NCBI GenBank assembly: GCA_963170055.1
Contig: CAUJGJ010000239.1
Span: 1-64,000 of the forward strand
DNA length: 64,000 bases
From: Halisarca cf. caerulea
Lineage: Eukaryota > Porifera > Demospongiae > Chondrillida > Halisarcidae
Direction: 5' to 3'
In this document: one piece after another, positions 39,537-49,371 of the stretch
Layout: each line of letters starts with the position of its first letter
Position numbering within the stretch: the stretch's first letter is position 1
Program-made: the position numbers and the translations under genes
Notes under the pieces: model-generated
Database searches by the model: none
What the model saw: only the letters and a program-made list of their open reading frames with translations
Told to the model about the DNA's origin: nothing

Positions 39537-40365
39537 CAGGCTTTCCCCCAAAGGCTTTAGGGTACAATATTGGTATCATTCGATAGCTCTTTAAAAATGA
39601 TTACTTCTGACCTAATGTATGGGGGGTAAACCCTAATTAATTTTCGAGAAAATGGCGTTTGAAAGAAAAAATTGAAGAAAAAAGTTATTATTTCCGAATT
39701 TTTTTAATTGTATGTTAATAAGCATTGAATATCGTTAAGAATGACGTATATATTGTTTGCATATTATACACAGTATAGGAGATACATAAATCCTCACTTT
39801 TACTGGACCACTGCTAATTAATATAGCAATTATGCAATTCCGACATATGGATACGATAGACCATGCGAGGATATTGCGACATACCTGTTTTTGACCTAAC
39901 AAATTACTTGTGGGTGGAGTTACGGCTTCGTTCTTATAGTATGTGAATATACGTATAATACGTTTTTGCGAATATTGCGACATACATAGGTGCGATTGCT
40001 CAATACTGTTTACGAGCAGGTTTGACATGCATCAAACATGCGAAAACAATATTTTAATTTCCAAGAAATTTTTAGGAAAAGTTTAAGTATATTAGGGTTA
40101 AAATCAAAGATTGTAAAGGTCATTTAAATCAATTTACTATGCTTTACTAAGGTCAATAGGCATGTCAAAGGTCAATCTTATTATATTGGGTGTATTTTTA
40201 TTATTGAAGGTCAAAGGTCATTTTAAAGGTCACTTTTTTTAAGGTCATTTTTGGACTTTTTGTAAGAATCTAAGAACATTTTTTCCAAAAATTTGGGTTA
40301 GGGTTACGAAAATTTTTACAAGTATTTCGGTTCAAATTTTTTTTAGCTTATTTTAATAAGGGAAG
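39537..40365 (+). repeat. Spacer unit B1, short relative of the C unit
   Basis: The unit begins TTCAGGCTTTCCCCCAAAGG, the same left end as the C units, and stays colinear with them through the conserved core and AGGTCA cluster. It stops at AATAAGGGAAGG, where C units continue GTCAAAGGTCA but B goes straight into TTAGGG. It lacks the OTU gene. A 97-codon minus-strand frame (39735-40028) is shared with C units, but substitutions between copies look neutral. An AGGTCA direct repeat with 1-bp spacing lies at 40208-40220. Confidence 0.88.
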
Positions 40366-40488
40366 GTTAGGGTTAGGGTTAGGGTTAGGGTTAGGGTTAG
40401 GGTTAGGGTTAGGGTTAGGGTTAGGGTTAGGGTTAGGGTTAGGGTTAGGGTTAGGGTTAGGGTTAGGGTTAGGGTTAGGGTTAGGGTT
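40366..40488 (+). repeat. TTAGGG array T4
   Basis: About 120 bp of uniform TTAGGG repeats separating B1 from C1. Confidence 0.95.
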
Positions 40489-41525
40489 TCAGGCTTTCCC
40501 CCAAAGGCTTTAGGGTACAATATTGGTATCATTCGATAGCTCTTGAAAAATGATTACTTCTGACCTAATGTATGGGGGGTAAACCCTAATTAATTTTCGA
40601 GAAAATGGCGTTTGAAAGTAAAAATTCAAAAAAAAAGTTATTATTTCCGAATTTTTTTAATTGTATGTTAATCAGCATTGAATATCGTTAAGAATGACGT
40701 ATATATTGTTTGCATATTATACACAGTATAGGAGATACATAAATCCTCACTTTAACTGGACCACTGCTAATTAATATAGCAATTATGCAAGTCCGACATA
40801 TGGATACGATAGACCATGCGAGGATATTGCGACATACCAGTTTTTGACCTAACAAATCACTTGTGGGCGGAGTTACGGCTTCTTTCTTATAGTATGTGAA
40901 TATACGTATAATACATTTTTGCGTATATTGCGACATAGATAAGTGCGATTGCTCAATACTGTTTACGAGCAGGTTTGTCATGCATTAAACATGCGAAAAC
41001 AATATTTTTATTTCCAAGAAATTTTTAGGAAAAGTTTAAGTATATTAGGGTTAAGGTCAAAGATTGTAAAGGTCATTTAAATCAATTTACTATGCTTTAC
41101 TAAGGTCAATAGGCATGTCAAATGTCAATCATATTATATTGGGTGTATTTTTATTATTGAAGGTCAAAGGTCATTTTAAAGGTTTAAAGGTCACTTTTTT
41201 AAAGGTCATTTTTGGACTTTTTGTAAGAATCTAAGAACATTTTTTCCAAAAATTAGGGTTAGGGTTACGAAAATTTTTACAAGTATTTCAGTTAAAATTT
41301 TTTTTGGCTTGTTTTAATAAGGGAAGGTCAAAGGTCATTTTAGAGGTCATTTGTGAAAGGTCAGGGTTAGGTTGAAAGTTTTTTCATTTTACGCATTTTT
41401 CGATTTTTTTGTAAATTTTCTTTTATCATTTTTGTAAAAGTTTAGGAACGAAAATTAAAAATTTTTAGTGTATTTTACTCACCATTAAATACTATTTCTT
41501 TTGACATGCAATTTGGACCTTTAGC

Positions 41526-41533
41526 TATAAATA
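41526..41533 (+). promoter_or_regulatory. TATA box of OTU gene, copy 1
   Basis: TATAAATA lies 115 bp upstream of the chosen ATG. A start of transcription about 30 bp downstream would fall near GAGAACCACAAG. The match and spacing are plausible for an RNA polymerase II core promoter, but transcription is not shown by sequence. Confidence 0.5.
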
Positions 41534-41640
41534 CGATTCTTATCTTTTGAGAACCACAAGTGTTACATTTTTTTGCTTGTTATATTGAAATGTTGAAAAG
41601 CCTAGTATGAGCTTAGCTATTGGCCTTAAGCAAGCCAAAG

Positions 41641-43428
41641 ATGGATTTTGATCTGGACTCAGTGATGTTTTGTCTTTCAGTTCTCAACCTTTTGAAGCTG
41701 TTCAAGAATCTTGCTGTCATCAATTTGTGCAACACGAAACATTTGGAGAAGGAATTGGATGGATTTATTCTATTAGGCGAAATGGGTTGGCGTTTCTTTG
41801 CCATTATTAGTGATGAGATGAAAAAGAACATTTGTGCTATTATTTCTCAACAGGGACCTCTAGTTGTCCCATCAAGGAATTCAGACACTTTCATTTGTGG
41901 AAGAGTTCTTATATCAATACGTCTTTTAACTATGGCCTTATACCAAAGTGGAGTTCGGCAGGTTGTCATTTTAGGGTATGGTTTAAAATGGAATGATGAA
42001 ATAATAATGAAATTTGGAAGTGTTTCACCACCCAGTCATCCTGTTATTAGCAACTTGTGGGATTTTGGTGTAAAAAGAAATTGTGATGATATTCCAATGT
42101 TTTCTATTGACAAAAAGTATGGTAGAACTTACCCAATGTTGAATAGAAGTGAGGAAGGTTCTGTAGAAGTGAAGTATAGAGAGAATATTGGTATAGTTAG
42201 ATGTATTGTTTACCAAGAACTGATACACGCTATAAAAGCCTTAAAGAATGTGCAGATTTGTATTCCAAGGACAAACAAAAGTTATAGAAATAAAATTGTA
42301 GCCTTGATATCAATGTTCAAAGATTTAAAGGATGTAAATGAGGACTACCTATTTGGTTATCGTGTGGAAATTAGAATTAGAGGAATTTCGAGCATTTATG
42401 ATGCATTTGAAATGGCAGAAGACTTCTTTAATTCATGTGATCTACCACCACATGTTAGAATAGTTAGAACTCTAACAATTGATGATTTTTTCAAGACAAT
42501 CCGTGATGCCATTAATGTATTTAGAAGATTTACTATAGGAAGGAATCAGCAAACTCCCAACCAACAAGCTAAACACCTTTTAGCAAGGCTATATAACGCC
42601 TTTGGATTTTCGATTGGAAAATGGCTTTCATACTTAAGGAAACCAGCTTATCCAGATAGGGAAACAAGACGAGGAAGTCATCGAATTACAAGTACGTCTA
42701 GGAACAATTCTGAAGTGGATGCAGCCAAAAAAATGCTAAAGACACGTTCCCACCCCAAAAAACCAGGAACTGTGTGTGCAATGATGAGTAGAGGAGGTTG
42801 TACGAAGACATTCGACACCATTGCTGAGCTAGCCGACTTCGTTGTAGATAAATATCCTAGTAACTGGAGATTTATGTATCTTTTAAAGAAGCAAGGAAAG
42901 GTTCAAAACACAAATAGCAATTACTCACTCCTCCAAGATTTGCCACCGAAGTTTACATATGATGGTATGATGTATGATGGTAATGACAGTTATTTGGTGG
43001 TTGATGTCCCTAACGATCATCACTGTCTTTTTCATGCACTTGAAGGAATATTTTCAAAAGCTTATACTAGCGCAGGTCCTAAGGAGGATGAAATTCGAAG
43101 AGGAATCATTTCTTTTTACGAAACATGCAATCCTCAATTACGGGAATACCTTGAAGGATCATGGCCTGGAGTTATGACTTTCGCTGAACGTGCTACAATT
43201 TTGCGAGAGAAAGAAAATGAATGGGGAGAGCATATGGATATAATTGCAGCTTCCTGCTTCTTCAATGTTGAAATTACAGTAATGACGCAGCAATCTAACG
43301 GGAGATACACTAAAGAAATTATAAAACCACTGAGAAGAGACGGAAGTCCCATGAGAAGTTACTTGACGTCACCAAGGGTACTAATGTTTAATGGGAAAAA
43401 CCACTACTACCTAGCTCATTTGTTATAA
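41641..43428 (+). CDS. OTU-domain protein in unit C1, 595 aa
   Basis: An uninterrupted 595-codon frame ends in TAA. The C-terminal ~145 residues have the hallmarks of OTU-family cysteine proteases (deubiquitinases): the motif DHHCLFHAL with D459 and C462, and the distal H588 followed by tyrosine in NGKNHYYLA, a complete Asp-Cys-His set with the usual order. The likely role is cleaving ubiquitin or a related modifier; that is known for the family, not shown here. Residues 1-445 match no domain I recognise; residues about 333-376 form a basic stretch (RKPAYPDRETRRGSHR, then KTRSHPKKPG) that could bind nucleic acid or act in nuclear import. I chose ATG 41641 because the frame is closed by TAG at 41614 and only a TTG lies between. 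Two short upstream ATG frames (41590-41610, and 41607-41651 overlapping the start) could reduce translation. A weak AATATA polyadenylation-like signal lies at 43454. Confidence 0.75.
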   Translation: MDFDLDSVMFCLSVLNLLKLFKNLAVINLCNTKHLEKELDGFILLGEMGWRFFAIISDEMKKNICAIISQQGPLVVPSRNSDTFICGRVLISIRLLTMALYQSGVRQVVILGYGLKWNDEIIMKFGSVSPPSHPVISNLWDFGVKRNCDDIPMFSIDKKYGRTYPMLNRSEEGSVEVKYRENIGIVRCIVYQELIHAIKALKNVQICIPRTNKSYRNKIVALISMFKDLKDVNEDYLFGYRVEIRIRGISSIYDAFEMAEDFFNSCDLPPHVRIVRTLTIDDFFKTIRDAINVFRRFTIGRNQQTPNQQAKHLLARLYNAFGFSIGKWLSYLRKPAYPDRETRRGSHRITSTSRNNSEVDAAKKMLKTRSHPKKPGTVCAMMSRGGCTKTFDTIAELADFVVDKYPSNWRFMYLLKKQGKVQNTNSNYSLLQDLPPKFTYDGMMYDGNDSYLVVDVPNDHHCLFHALEGIFSKAYTSAGPKEDEIRRGIISFYETCNPQLREYLEGSWPGVMTFAERATILREKENEWGEHMDIIAASCFFNVEITVMTQQSNGRYTKEIIKPLRRDGSPMRSYLTSPRVLMFNGKNHYYLAHLL

Positions 43429-43582
43429 TGTAACCTTGACTTAACTTGACTTAAATATAATGTAACCTTTTTGAGTTGTAATCTTAATGTGTATTCTTAC
43501 AAAAAGTTTGTAATTTGAATATTAATTATTACAAGTTGATAATAATATCACATTTACATATCATAAATATTGTTTAAATTAG

Positions 43583-43633
43583 GTTAGGGTTAGGGTTAAG
43601 GGTTAGGGGTTAGGGTTAGGGTTAGGGTTAGGG

Positions 43634-43687
<54 letters not shown>

Positions 43688-43713
43688 GGTTAGGGTTAGG
43701 GTTAGGGTTAGGG

Positions 43714-43754
<41 letters not shown>

Positions 43755-43873
43755 GGTTAGGGTTAGGGTTAGGGTTAGGGTTAGGGTTAGGGTTAGGGTT
43801 AGGGTTAGGGTTAGGGTTAGGGTTAGGGTTAGGGTTAGGGTTAGGGTTAGGGGTTAGGGTTAGGGTTAGGGTT
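43583..43873 (+). repeat. TTAGGG array T5 with variant-repeat pattern
   Basis: TTAGGG repeats are interspersed with GGTTAAGGG, TTAGGGG and TTTAGGG variants. The order of variants at its start is the same as in T7 and T8. Confidence 0.95.
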
Positions 43874-44703
43874 TCAGGCTTTCCCCCAAAGGCTTTAGGG
43901 TACAATATTGGTATCATTCGATAGCTCTTTAAAAATGATTACTTCTGACCTAATGTATGGGGGGTAAACCCTAATTAATTTTCGAGAAAATGGCGTTTGA
44001 AAGAAAAAATTGAAGAAAAAAGTTATTATTTCCGAATTTTTTTAATTGTATGTTAATAAGCATTGAATATCGTTAAGAATGACGTATATATTGTTTGCAT
44101 ATTATACACAGTATAGGAGATACATAAATCCTCACTTTTACTGGACCACTGCTAATTAATATAGCAATTATGCAATTCCGACATATGGATACGATAGACC
44201 ATGCGAGGATATTGCGACATACCTGTTTTTGACCTAACAAATTACTTGTGGGTGGAGTTACGGCTTCGTTCTTATAGTATGTGAATATACGTATAATACG
44301 TTTTTGCGAATATTGCGACATACATAGGTGCGATTGCTCAATACTGTTTACGAGCAGGTTTGACATGCATCAAACATGCGAAAACAATATTTTAATTTCC
44401 AAGAAATTTTTAGGAAAAGTTTAAGTATATTAGGGTTAAAATCAAAGATTGTAAAGGTCATTTAAATCAATTTACTATGCTTTACTAAGGTCAATAGGCA
44501 TGTCAAAGGTCAATCTTATTATATTGGGTGTATTTTTATTATTGAAGGTCAAAGGTCATTTTAAAGGTCACTTTTTTTAAGGTCATTTTTGGACTTTTTG
44601 TAAGAATCTAAGAACATTTTTTCCAAAAATTTGGGTTAGGGTTACGAAAATTTTTACAAGTATTTCGGTTCAAATTTTTTTTAGCTTATTTTAATAAGGG
44701 AAG
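43874..44703 (+). repeat. Spacer unit B2
   Basis: A copy of B1 with no difference noticed, at an offset of about 4,337 bp. It belongs to the tandem duplication of the whole B-array-C-array block. It ends at the same GGGAAGG-to-TTAGGG junction and carries no gene. Confidence 0.9.
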
Positions 44704-44827
44704 GTTAGGGTTAGGGTTAGGGTTAGGGTTAGGGTTAGGGTTAGGGTTAGGGTTAGGGTTAGGGTTAGGGTTAGGGTTAGGGTTAGGGTTAGGGTTAGGG
44801 TTAGGGTTAGGGTTAGGGTTAGGGTTT
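44704..44827 (+). repeat. TTAGGG array T6
   Basis: About 120 bp of uniform TTAGGG repeats between B2 and C2, the counterpart of T4. Confidence 0.95.
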
Positions 44828-45855
44828 CAGGCTTTCCCCCAAAGGCTTTAGGGTACAATATTGGTATCATTCGATAGCTCTTGAAAAATGATTACTTCTG
44901 ACCTAATGTATGGGGGGTAAACCCTAATTAATTTTCGAGAAAATGGCGTTTGAAAGTAAAAATTCAAAAAAAAAGTTATTATTTCCGAATTTTTTTAATT
45001 GTATGTTAATCAGCATTGAATATCGTTAAGAATGACGTATATATTGTTTGCATATTATACACAGTATAGGAGATACATAAATCCTCACTTTAACTGGACC
45101 ACTGCTAATTAATATAGCAATTATGCAAGTCCGACATATGGATACGATAGACCATGCGAGGATATTGCGACATACCAGTTTTTGACCTAACAAATCACTT
45201 GTGGGCGGAGTTACGGCTTCTTTCTTATAGTATGTGAATATACGTATAATACATTTTTGCGTATATTGCGACATAGATAAGTGCGATTGCTCAATACTGT
45301 TTACGAGCAGGTTTGTCATGCATTAAACATGCGAAAACAATATTTTTATTTCCAAGAAATTTTTAGGAAAAGTTTAAGTATATTAGGGTTAAGGTCAAAG
45401 ATTGTAAAGGTCATTTAAATCAATTTACTATGCTTTACTAAGGTCAATAGGCATGTCAAATGTCAATCATATTATATTGGGTGTATTTTTATTATTGAAG
45501 GTCAAAGGTCATTTTAAAGGTCACTTTTTTAAAGGTCATTTTTGGACTTTTTGTAAGAATCTAAGAACATTTTTTCCAAAAATTAGGGTTAGGGTTACGA
45601 AAATTTTTACAAGTATTTCAGTTAAAATTTTTTTTGGCTTGTTTTAATAAGGGAAGGTCAAAGGTCATTTTAGAGGTCATTTGTGAAAGGTCAGGGTTAG
45701 GTTGAAAGTTTTTTCATTTTACGCATTTTTCGATTTTTTTGTAAATTTTCTTTTATCATTTTTGTAAAAGTTTAGGAACGAAAATTAAAAATTTTTAGTG
45801 TATTTTACTCACCATTAAATACTATTTCTTTTGACATGCAATTTGGACCTTTAGC

Positions 45856-45863
45856 TATAAATA
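45856..45863 (+). promoter_or_regulatory. TATA box of OTU gene, copy 2
   Basis: TATAAATA sits 115 bp upstream of the ATG, in the same surroundings as in copy 1. Confidence 0.5.
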
Positions 45864-45970
45864 CGATTCTTATCTTTTGAGAACCACAAGTGTTACATTT
45901 TTTTGCTTGTTATATTGAAATGTTGAAAAGCCTAGTATGAGCTTAGCTATTGGCCTTAAGCAAGCCAAAG

Positions 45971-47758
45971 ATGGATTTTGATCTGGACTCAGTGATGTTT
46001 TGTCTTTCAGTTCTCAACCTTTTGAAGCTGTTCAAGAATCTTGCTGTCATCAATTTGTGCAACACGAAACATTTGGAGAAGGAATTGGATGGATTTATTC
46101 TATTAGGCGAAATGGGTTGGCGTTTCTTTGCCATTATTAGTGATGAGATGAAAAAGAACATTTGTGCTATTATTTCTCAACAGGGACCTCTAGTTGTCCC
46201 ATCAAGGAATTCAGACACTTTCATTTGTGGAAGAGTTCTTATATCAATACGTCTTTTAACTATGGCCTTATACCAAAGTGGAGTTCGGCAGGTTGTCATT
46301 TTAGGGTATGGTTTAAAATGGAATGATGAAATAATAATGAAATTTGGAAGTGTTTCACCACCCAGTCATCCTGTTATTAGCAACTTGTGGGATTTTGGTG
46401 TAAAAAGAAATTGTGATGATATTCCAATGTTTTCTATTGACAAAAAGTATGGTAGAACTTACCCAATGTTGAATAGAAGTGAGGAAGGTTCTGTAGAAGT
46501 GAAGTATAGAGAGAATATTGGTATAGTTAGATGTATTGTTTACCAAGAACTGATACACGCTATAAAAGCCTTAAAGAATGTGCAGATTTGTATTCCAAGG
46601 ACAAACAAAAGTTATAGAAATAAAATTGTAGCCTTGATATCAATGTTCAAAGATTTAAAGGATGTAAATGAGGACTACCTATTTGGTTATCGTGTGGAAA
46701 TTAGAATTAGAGGAATTTCGAGCATTTATGATGCATTTGAAATGGCAGAAGACTTCTTTAATTCATGTGATCTACCACCACATGTTAGAATAGTTAGAAC
46801 TCTAACAATTGATGATTTTTTCAAGACAATCCGTGATGCCATTAATGTATTTAGAAGATTTACTATAGGAAGGAATCAGCAAACTCCCAACCAACAAGCT
46901 AAACACCTTTTAGCAAGGCTATATAACGCCTTTGGATTTTCGATTGGAAAATGGCTTTCATACTTAAGGAAACCAGCTTATCCAGATAGGGAAACAAGAC
47001 GAGGAAGTCATCGAATTACAAGTACGTCTAGGAACAATTCTGAAGTGGATGCAGCCAAAAAAATGCTAAAGACACGTTCCCACCCCAAAAAACCAGGAAC
47101 TGTGTGTGCAATGATGAGTAGAGGAGGTTGTACGAAGACATTCGACACCATTGCTGAGCTAGCCGACTTCGTTGTAGATAAATATCCTAGTAACTGGAGA
47201 TTTATGTATCTTTTAAAGAAGCAAGGAAAGGTTCAAAACACAAATAGCAATTACTCACTCCTCCAAGATTTGCCACCGAAGTTTACATATGATGGTATGA
47301 TGTATGATGGTAATGACAGTTATTTGGTGGTTGATGTCCCTAACGATCATCACTGTCTTTTTCATGCACTTGAAGGAATATTTTCAAAAGCTTATACTAG
47401 CGCAGGTCCTAAGGAGGATGAAATTCGAAGAGGAATCATTTCTTTTTACGAAACATGCAATCCTCAATTACGGGAATACCTTGAAGGATCATGGCCTGGA
47501 GTTATGACTTTCGCTGAACGTGCTACAATTTTGCGAGAGAAAGAAAATGAATGGGGAGAGCATATGGATATAATTGCAGCTTCCTGCTTCTTCAATGTTG
47601 AAATTACAGTAATGACGCAGCAATCTAACGGGAGATACACTAAAGAAATTATAAAACCACTGAGAAGAGACGGAAGTCCCATGAGAAGTTACTTGACGTC
47701 ACCAAGGGTACTAATGTTTAATGGGAAAAACCACTACTACCTAGCTCATTTGTTATAA
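45971..47758 (+). CDS. OTU-domain protein in unit C2, 595 aa
   Basis: The translation is identical to that of the C1 copy by eye, including D459, C462 and H588 of the OTU domain, the basic linker and the same upstream in-frame stop and short upstream ATG frames. Identity over the whole frame plus both flanks means the copies arose recently or are being homogenised; on its own it does not prove selection on the protein. The neighbours are TTAGGG arrays on both sides, so if expressed the gene sits in telomere-type chromatin. Confidence 0.75.
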   Translation: MDFDLDSVMFCLSVLNLLKLFKNLAVINLCNTKHLEKELDGFILLGEMGWRFFAIISDEMKKNICAIISQQGPLVVPSRNSDTFICGRVLISIRLLTMALYQSGVRQVVILGYGLKWNDEIIMKFGSVSPPSHPVISNLWDFGVKRNCDDIPMFSIDKKYGRTYPMLNRSEEGSVEVKYRENIGIVRCIVYQELIHAIKALKNVQICIPRTNKSYRNKIVALISMFKDLKDVNEDYLFGYRVEIRIRGISSIYDAFEMAEDFFNSCDLPPHVRIVRTLTIDDFFKTIRDAINVFRRFTIGRNQQTPNQQAKHLLARLYNAFGFSIGKWLSYLRKPAYPDRETRRGSHRITSTSRNNSEVDAAKKMLKTRSHPKKPGTVCAMMSRGGCTKTFDTIAELADFVVDKYPSNWRFMYLLKKQGKVQNTNSNYSLLQDLPPKFTYDGMMYDGNDSYLVVDVPNDHHCLFHALEGIFSKAYTSAGPKEDEIRRGIISFYETCNPQLREYLEGSWPGVMTFAERATILREKENEWGEHMDIIAASCFFNVEITVMTQQSNGRYTKEIIKPLRRDGSPMRSYLTSPRVLMFNGKNHYYLAHLL

Positions 47759-47912
47759 TGTAACCTTGACTTAACTTGACTTAAATATAATGTAACCTTT
47801 TTGAGTTGTAATCTTAATGTGTATTCTTACAAAAAGTTTGTAATTTGAATATTAATTATTACAAGTTGATAATAATATCACATTTACATATCATAAATAT
47901 TGTTTAAATTAG

Positions 47913-47963
47913 GTTAGGGTTAGGGTTAAGGGTTAGGGGTTAGGGTTAGGGTTAGGGTTAGGG

Positions 47964-48017
<54 letters not shown>

Positions 48018-48043
48018 GGTTAGGGTTAGGGTTAGGGTTAGGG

Positions 48044-48084
<41 letters not shown>

Positions 48085-48227
48085 GGTTAGGGTTAGGGTT
48101 AGGGTTAGGGTTAGGGTTAGGGTTAGGGTTAGGGTTAGGGTTAGGGTTAGGGTTAGGGTTAGGGTTAGGGTTAGGGTTAGGGGTTAGGGTTAGGGTTAGG
48201 GTTAGGGTTAGGGTTAGGGTTAGGGTT
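47913..48227 (+). repeat. TTAGGG array T7 with variant-repeat pattern
   Basis: The array starts with the same order of TTAAGGG, TTAGGGG and TTTAGGG variants as T5. It is about 24 bp longer, with extra plain repeats after the last TTAGGGG variant. Confidence 0.95.
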
Positions 48228-49256
48228 TCAGGCTTTCCCCCAAAGGCTTTAGGGTACAATATTGGTATCATTCGATAGCTCTTGAAAAATGATTACTTCT
48301 GACCTAATGTATGGGGGGTAAACCCTAATTAATTTTCGAGAAAATGGCGTTTGAAAGTAAAAATTCAAAAAAAAAGTTATTATTTCCGAATTTTTTTAAT
48401 TGTATGTTAATCAGCATTGAATATCGTTAAGAATGACGTATATATTGTTTGCATATTATACACAGTATAGGAGATACATAAATCCTCACTTTAACTGGAC
48501 CACTGCTAATTAATATAGCAATTATGCAAGTCCGACATATGGATACGATAGACCATGCGAGGATATTGCGACATACCAGTTTTTGACCTAACAAATCACT
48601 TGTGGGCGGAGTTACGGCTTCTTTCTTATAGTATGTGAATATACGTATAATACATTTTTGCGTATATTGCGACATAGATAAGTGCGATTGCTCAATACTG
48701 TTTACGAGCAGGTTTGTCATGCATTAAACATGCGAAAACAATATTTTTATTTCCAAGAAATTTTTAGGAAAAGTTTAAGTATATTAGGGTTAAGGTCAAA
48801 GATTGTAAAGGTCATTTAAATCAATTTACTATGCTTTACTAAGGTCAATAGGCATGTCAAATGTCAATCATATTATATTGGGTGTATTTTTATTATTGAA
48901 GGTCAAAGGTCATTTTAAAGGTCACTTTTTTAAAGGTCATTTTTGGACTTTTTGTAAGAATCTAAGAACATTTTTTCCAAAAATTAGGGTTAGGGTTACG
49001 AAAATTTTTACAAGTATTTCAGTTAAAATTTTTTTTGGCTTGTTTTAATAAGGGAAGGTCAAAGGTCATTTTAGAGGTCATTTGTGAAAGGTCAGGGTTA
49101 GGTTGAAAGTTTTTTCATTTTACGCATTTTTCGATTTTTTTGTAAATTTTCTTTTATCATTTTTGTAAAAGTTTAGGAACGAAAATTAAAAATTTTTAGT
49201 GTATTTTACTCACCATTAAATACTATTTCTTTTGACATGCAATTTGGACCTTTAGC

Positions 49257-49264
49257 TATAAATA
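49257..49264 (+). promoter_or_regulatory. TATA box of OTU gene, copy 3
   Basis: TATAAATA sits 115 bp upstream of the ATG, in the same surroundings as in the other two copies. Confidence 0.5.
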
Positions 49265-49371
49265 CGATTCTTATCTTTTGAGAACCACAAGTGTTACATT
49301 TTTTTGCTTGTTATATTGAAATGTTGAAAAGCCTAGTATGAGCTTAGCTATTGGCCTTAAGCAAGCCAAAG

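Larger units (their letters stand above)
40489..43582 (+). mobile_element. Unit C1, telomere-embedded element with OTU gene
   Basis: This 3.1-kb unit sits between TTAGGG arrays. From left to right it has the B-like left end, a conserved core near 40750-40880, AGGTCA half-sites, a short internal telomere seed (TTAGGGTTAGGGTTA near 41264), a further AGGTCA cluster to 41376, a promoter region, the OTU-domain gene and a 150-bp 3' tail ending TGTTTAAATTAGG. There are no terminal inverted repeats, no poly-A tail and no visible reverse transcriptase, integrase or transposase. C1 has 8 extra bases (TTTAAAGG) near 41185 compared with C2 and C3. Calling it mobile is an inference from copy number, fixed left end and location; a subtelomeric duplicon is the alternative. 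Confidence 0.6.
44828..47912 (+). mobile_element. Unit C2, telomere-embedded element with OTU gene
   Basis: The second long unit has the same left end, core, AGGTCA clusters, gene and 3' tail as C1, and lacks the 8-bp insertion seen in C1 near 41185. Genes in C1 and C2 are 4,330 bp apart. Confidence 0.6.

Noticed and set aside
39017..39586. A 189-codon frame running from the AGGTCA region of unit A2 through TTAGGG (RVRV translation)
   Set aside because: Most of it is telomere repeat; the first part is a translation of clustered AAGGTCA motifs, with no conserved domain.
39735..40028. 97-codon minus-strand ATG frame conserved in B1, B2 and all C units
   Set aside because: B and C versions differ at about 8 residues for about 11 nucleotide differences over the region, which looks neutral, and no equivalent frame is seen in A units. 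It lies in the conserved core, which is more likely a non-coding signal.
41620..41640. An earlier start at 41620 for the OTU gene, giving 602 aa
   Set aside because: The codon at 41620 is TTG. In a eukaryotic context the first in-frame ATG at 41641 is the better start.
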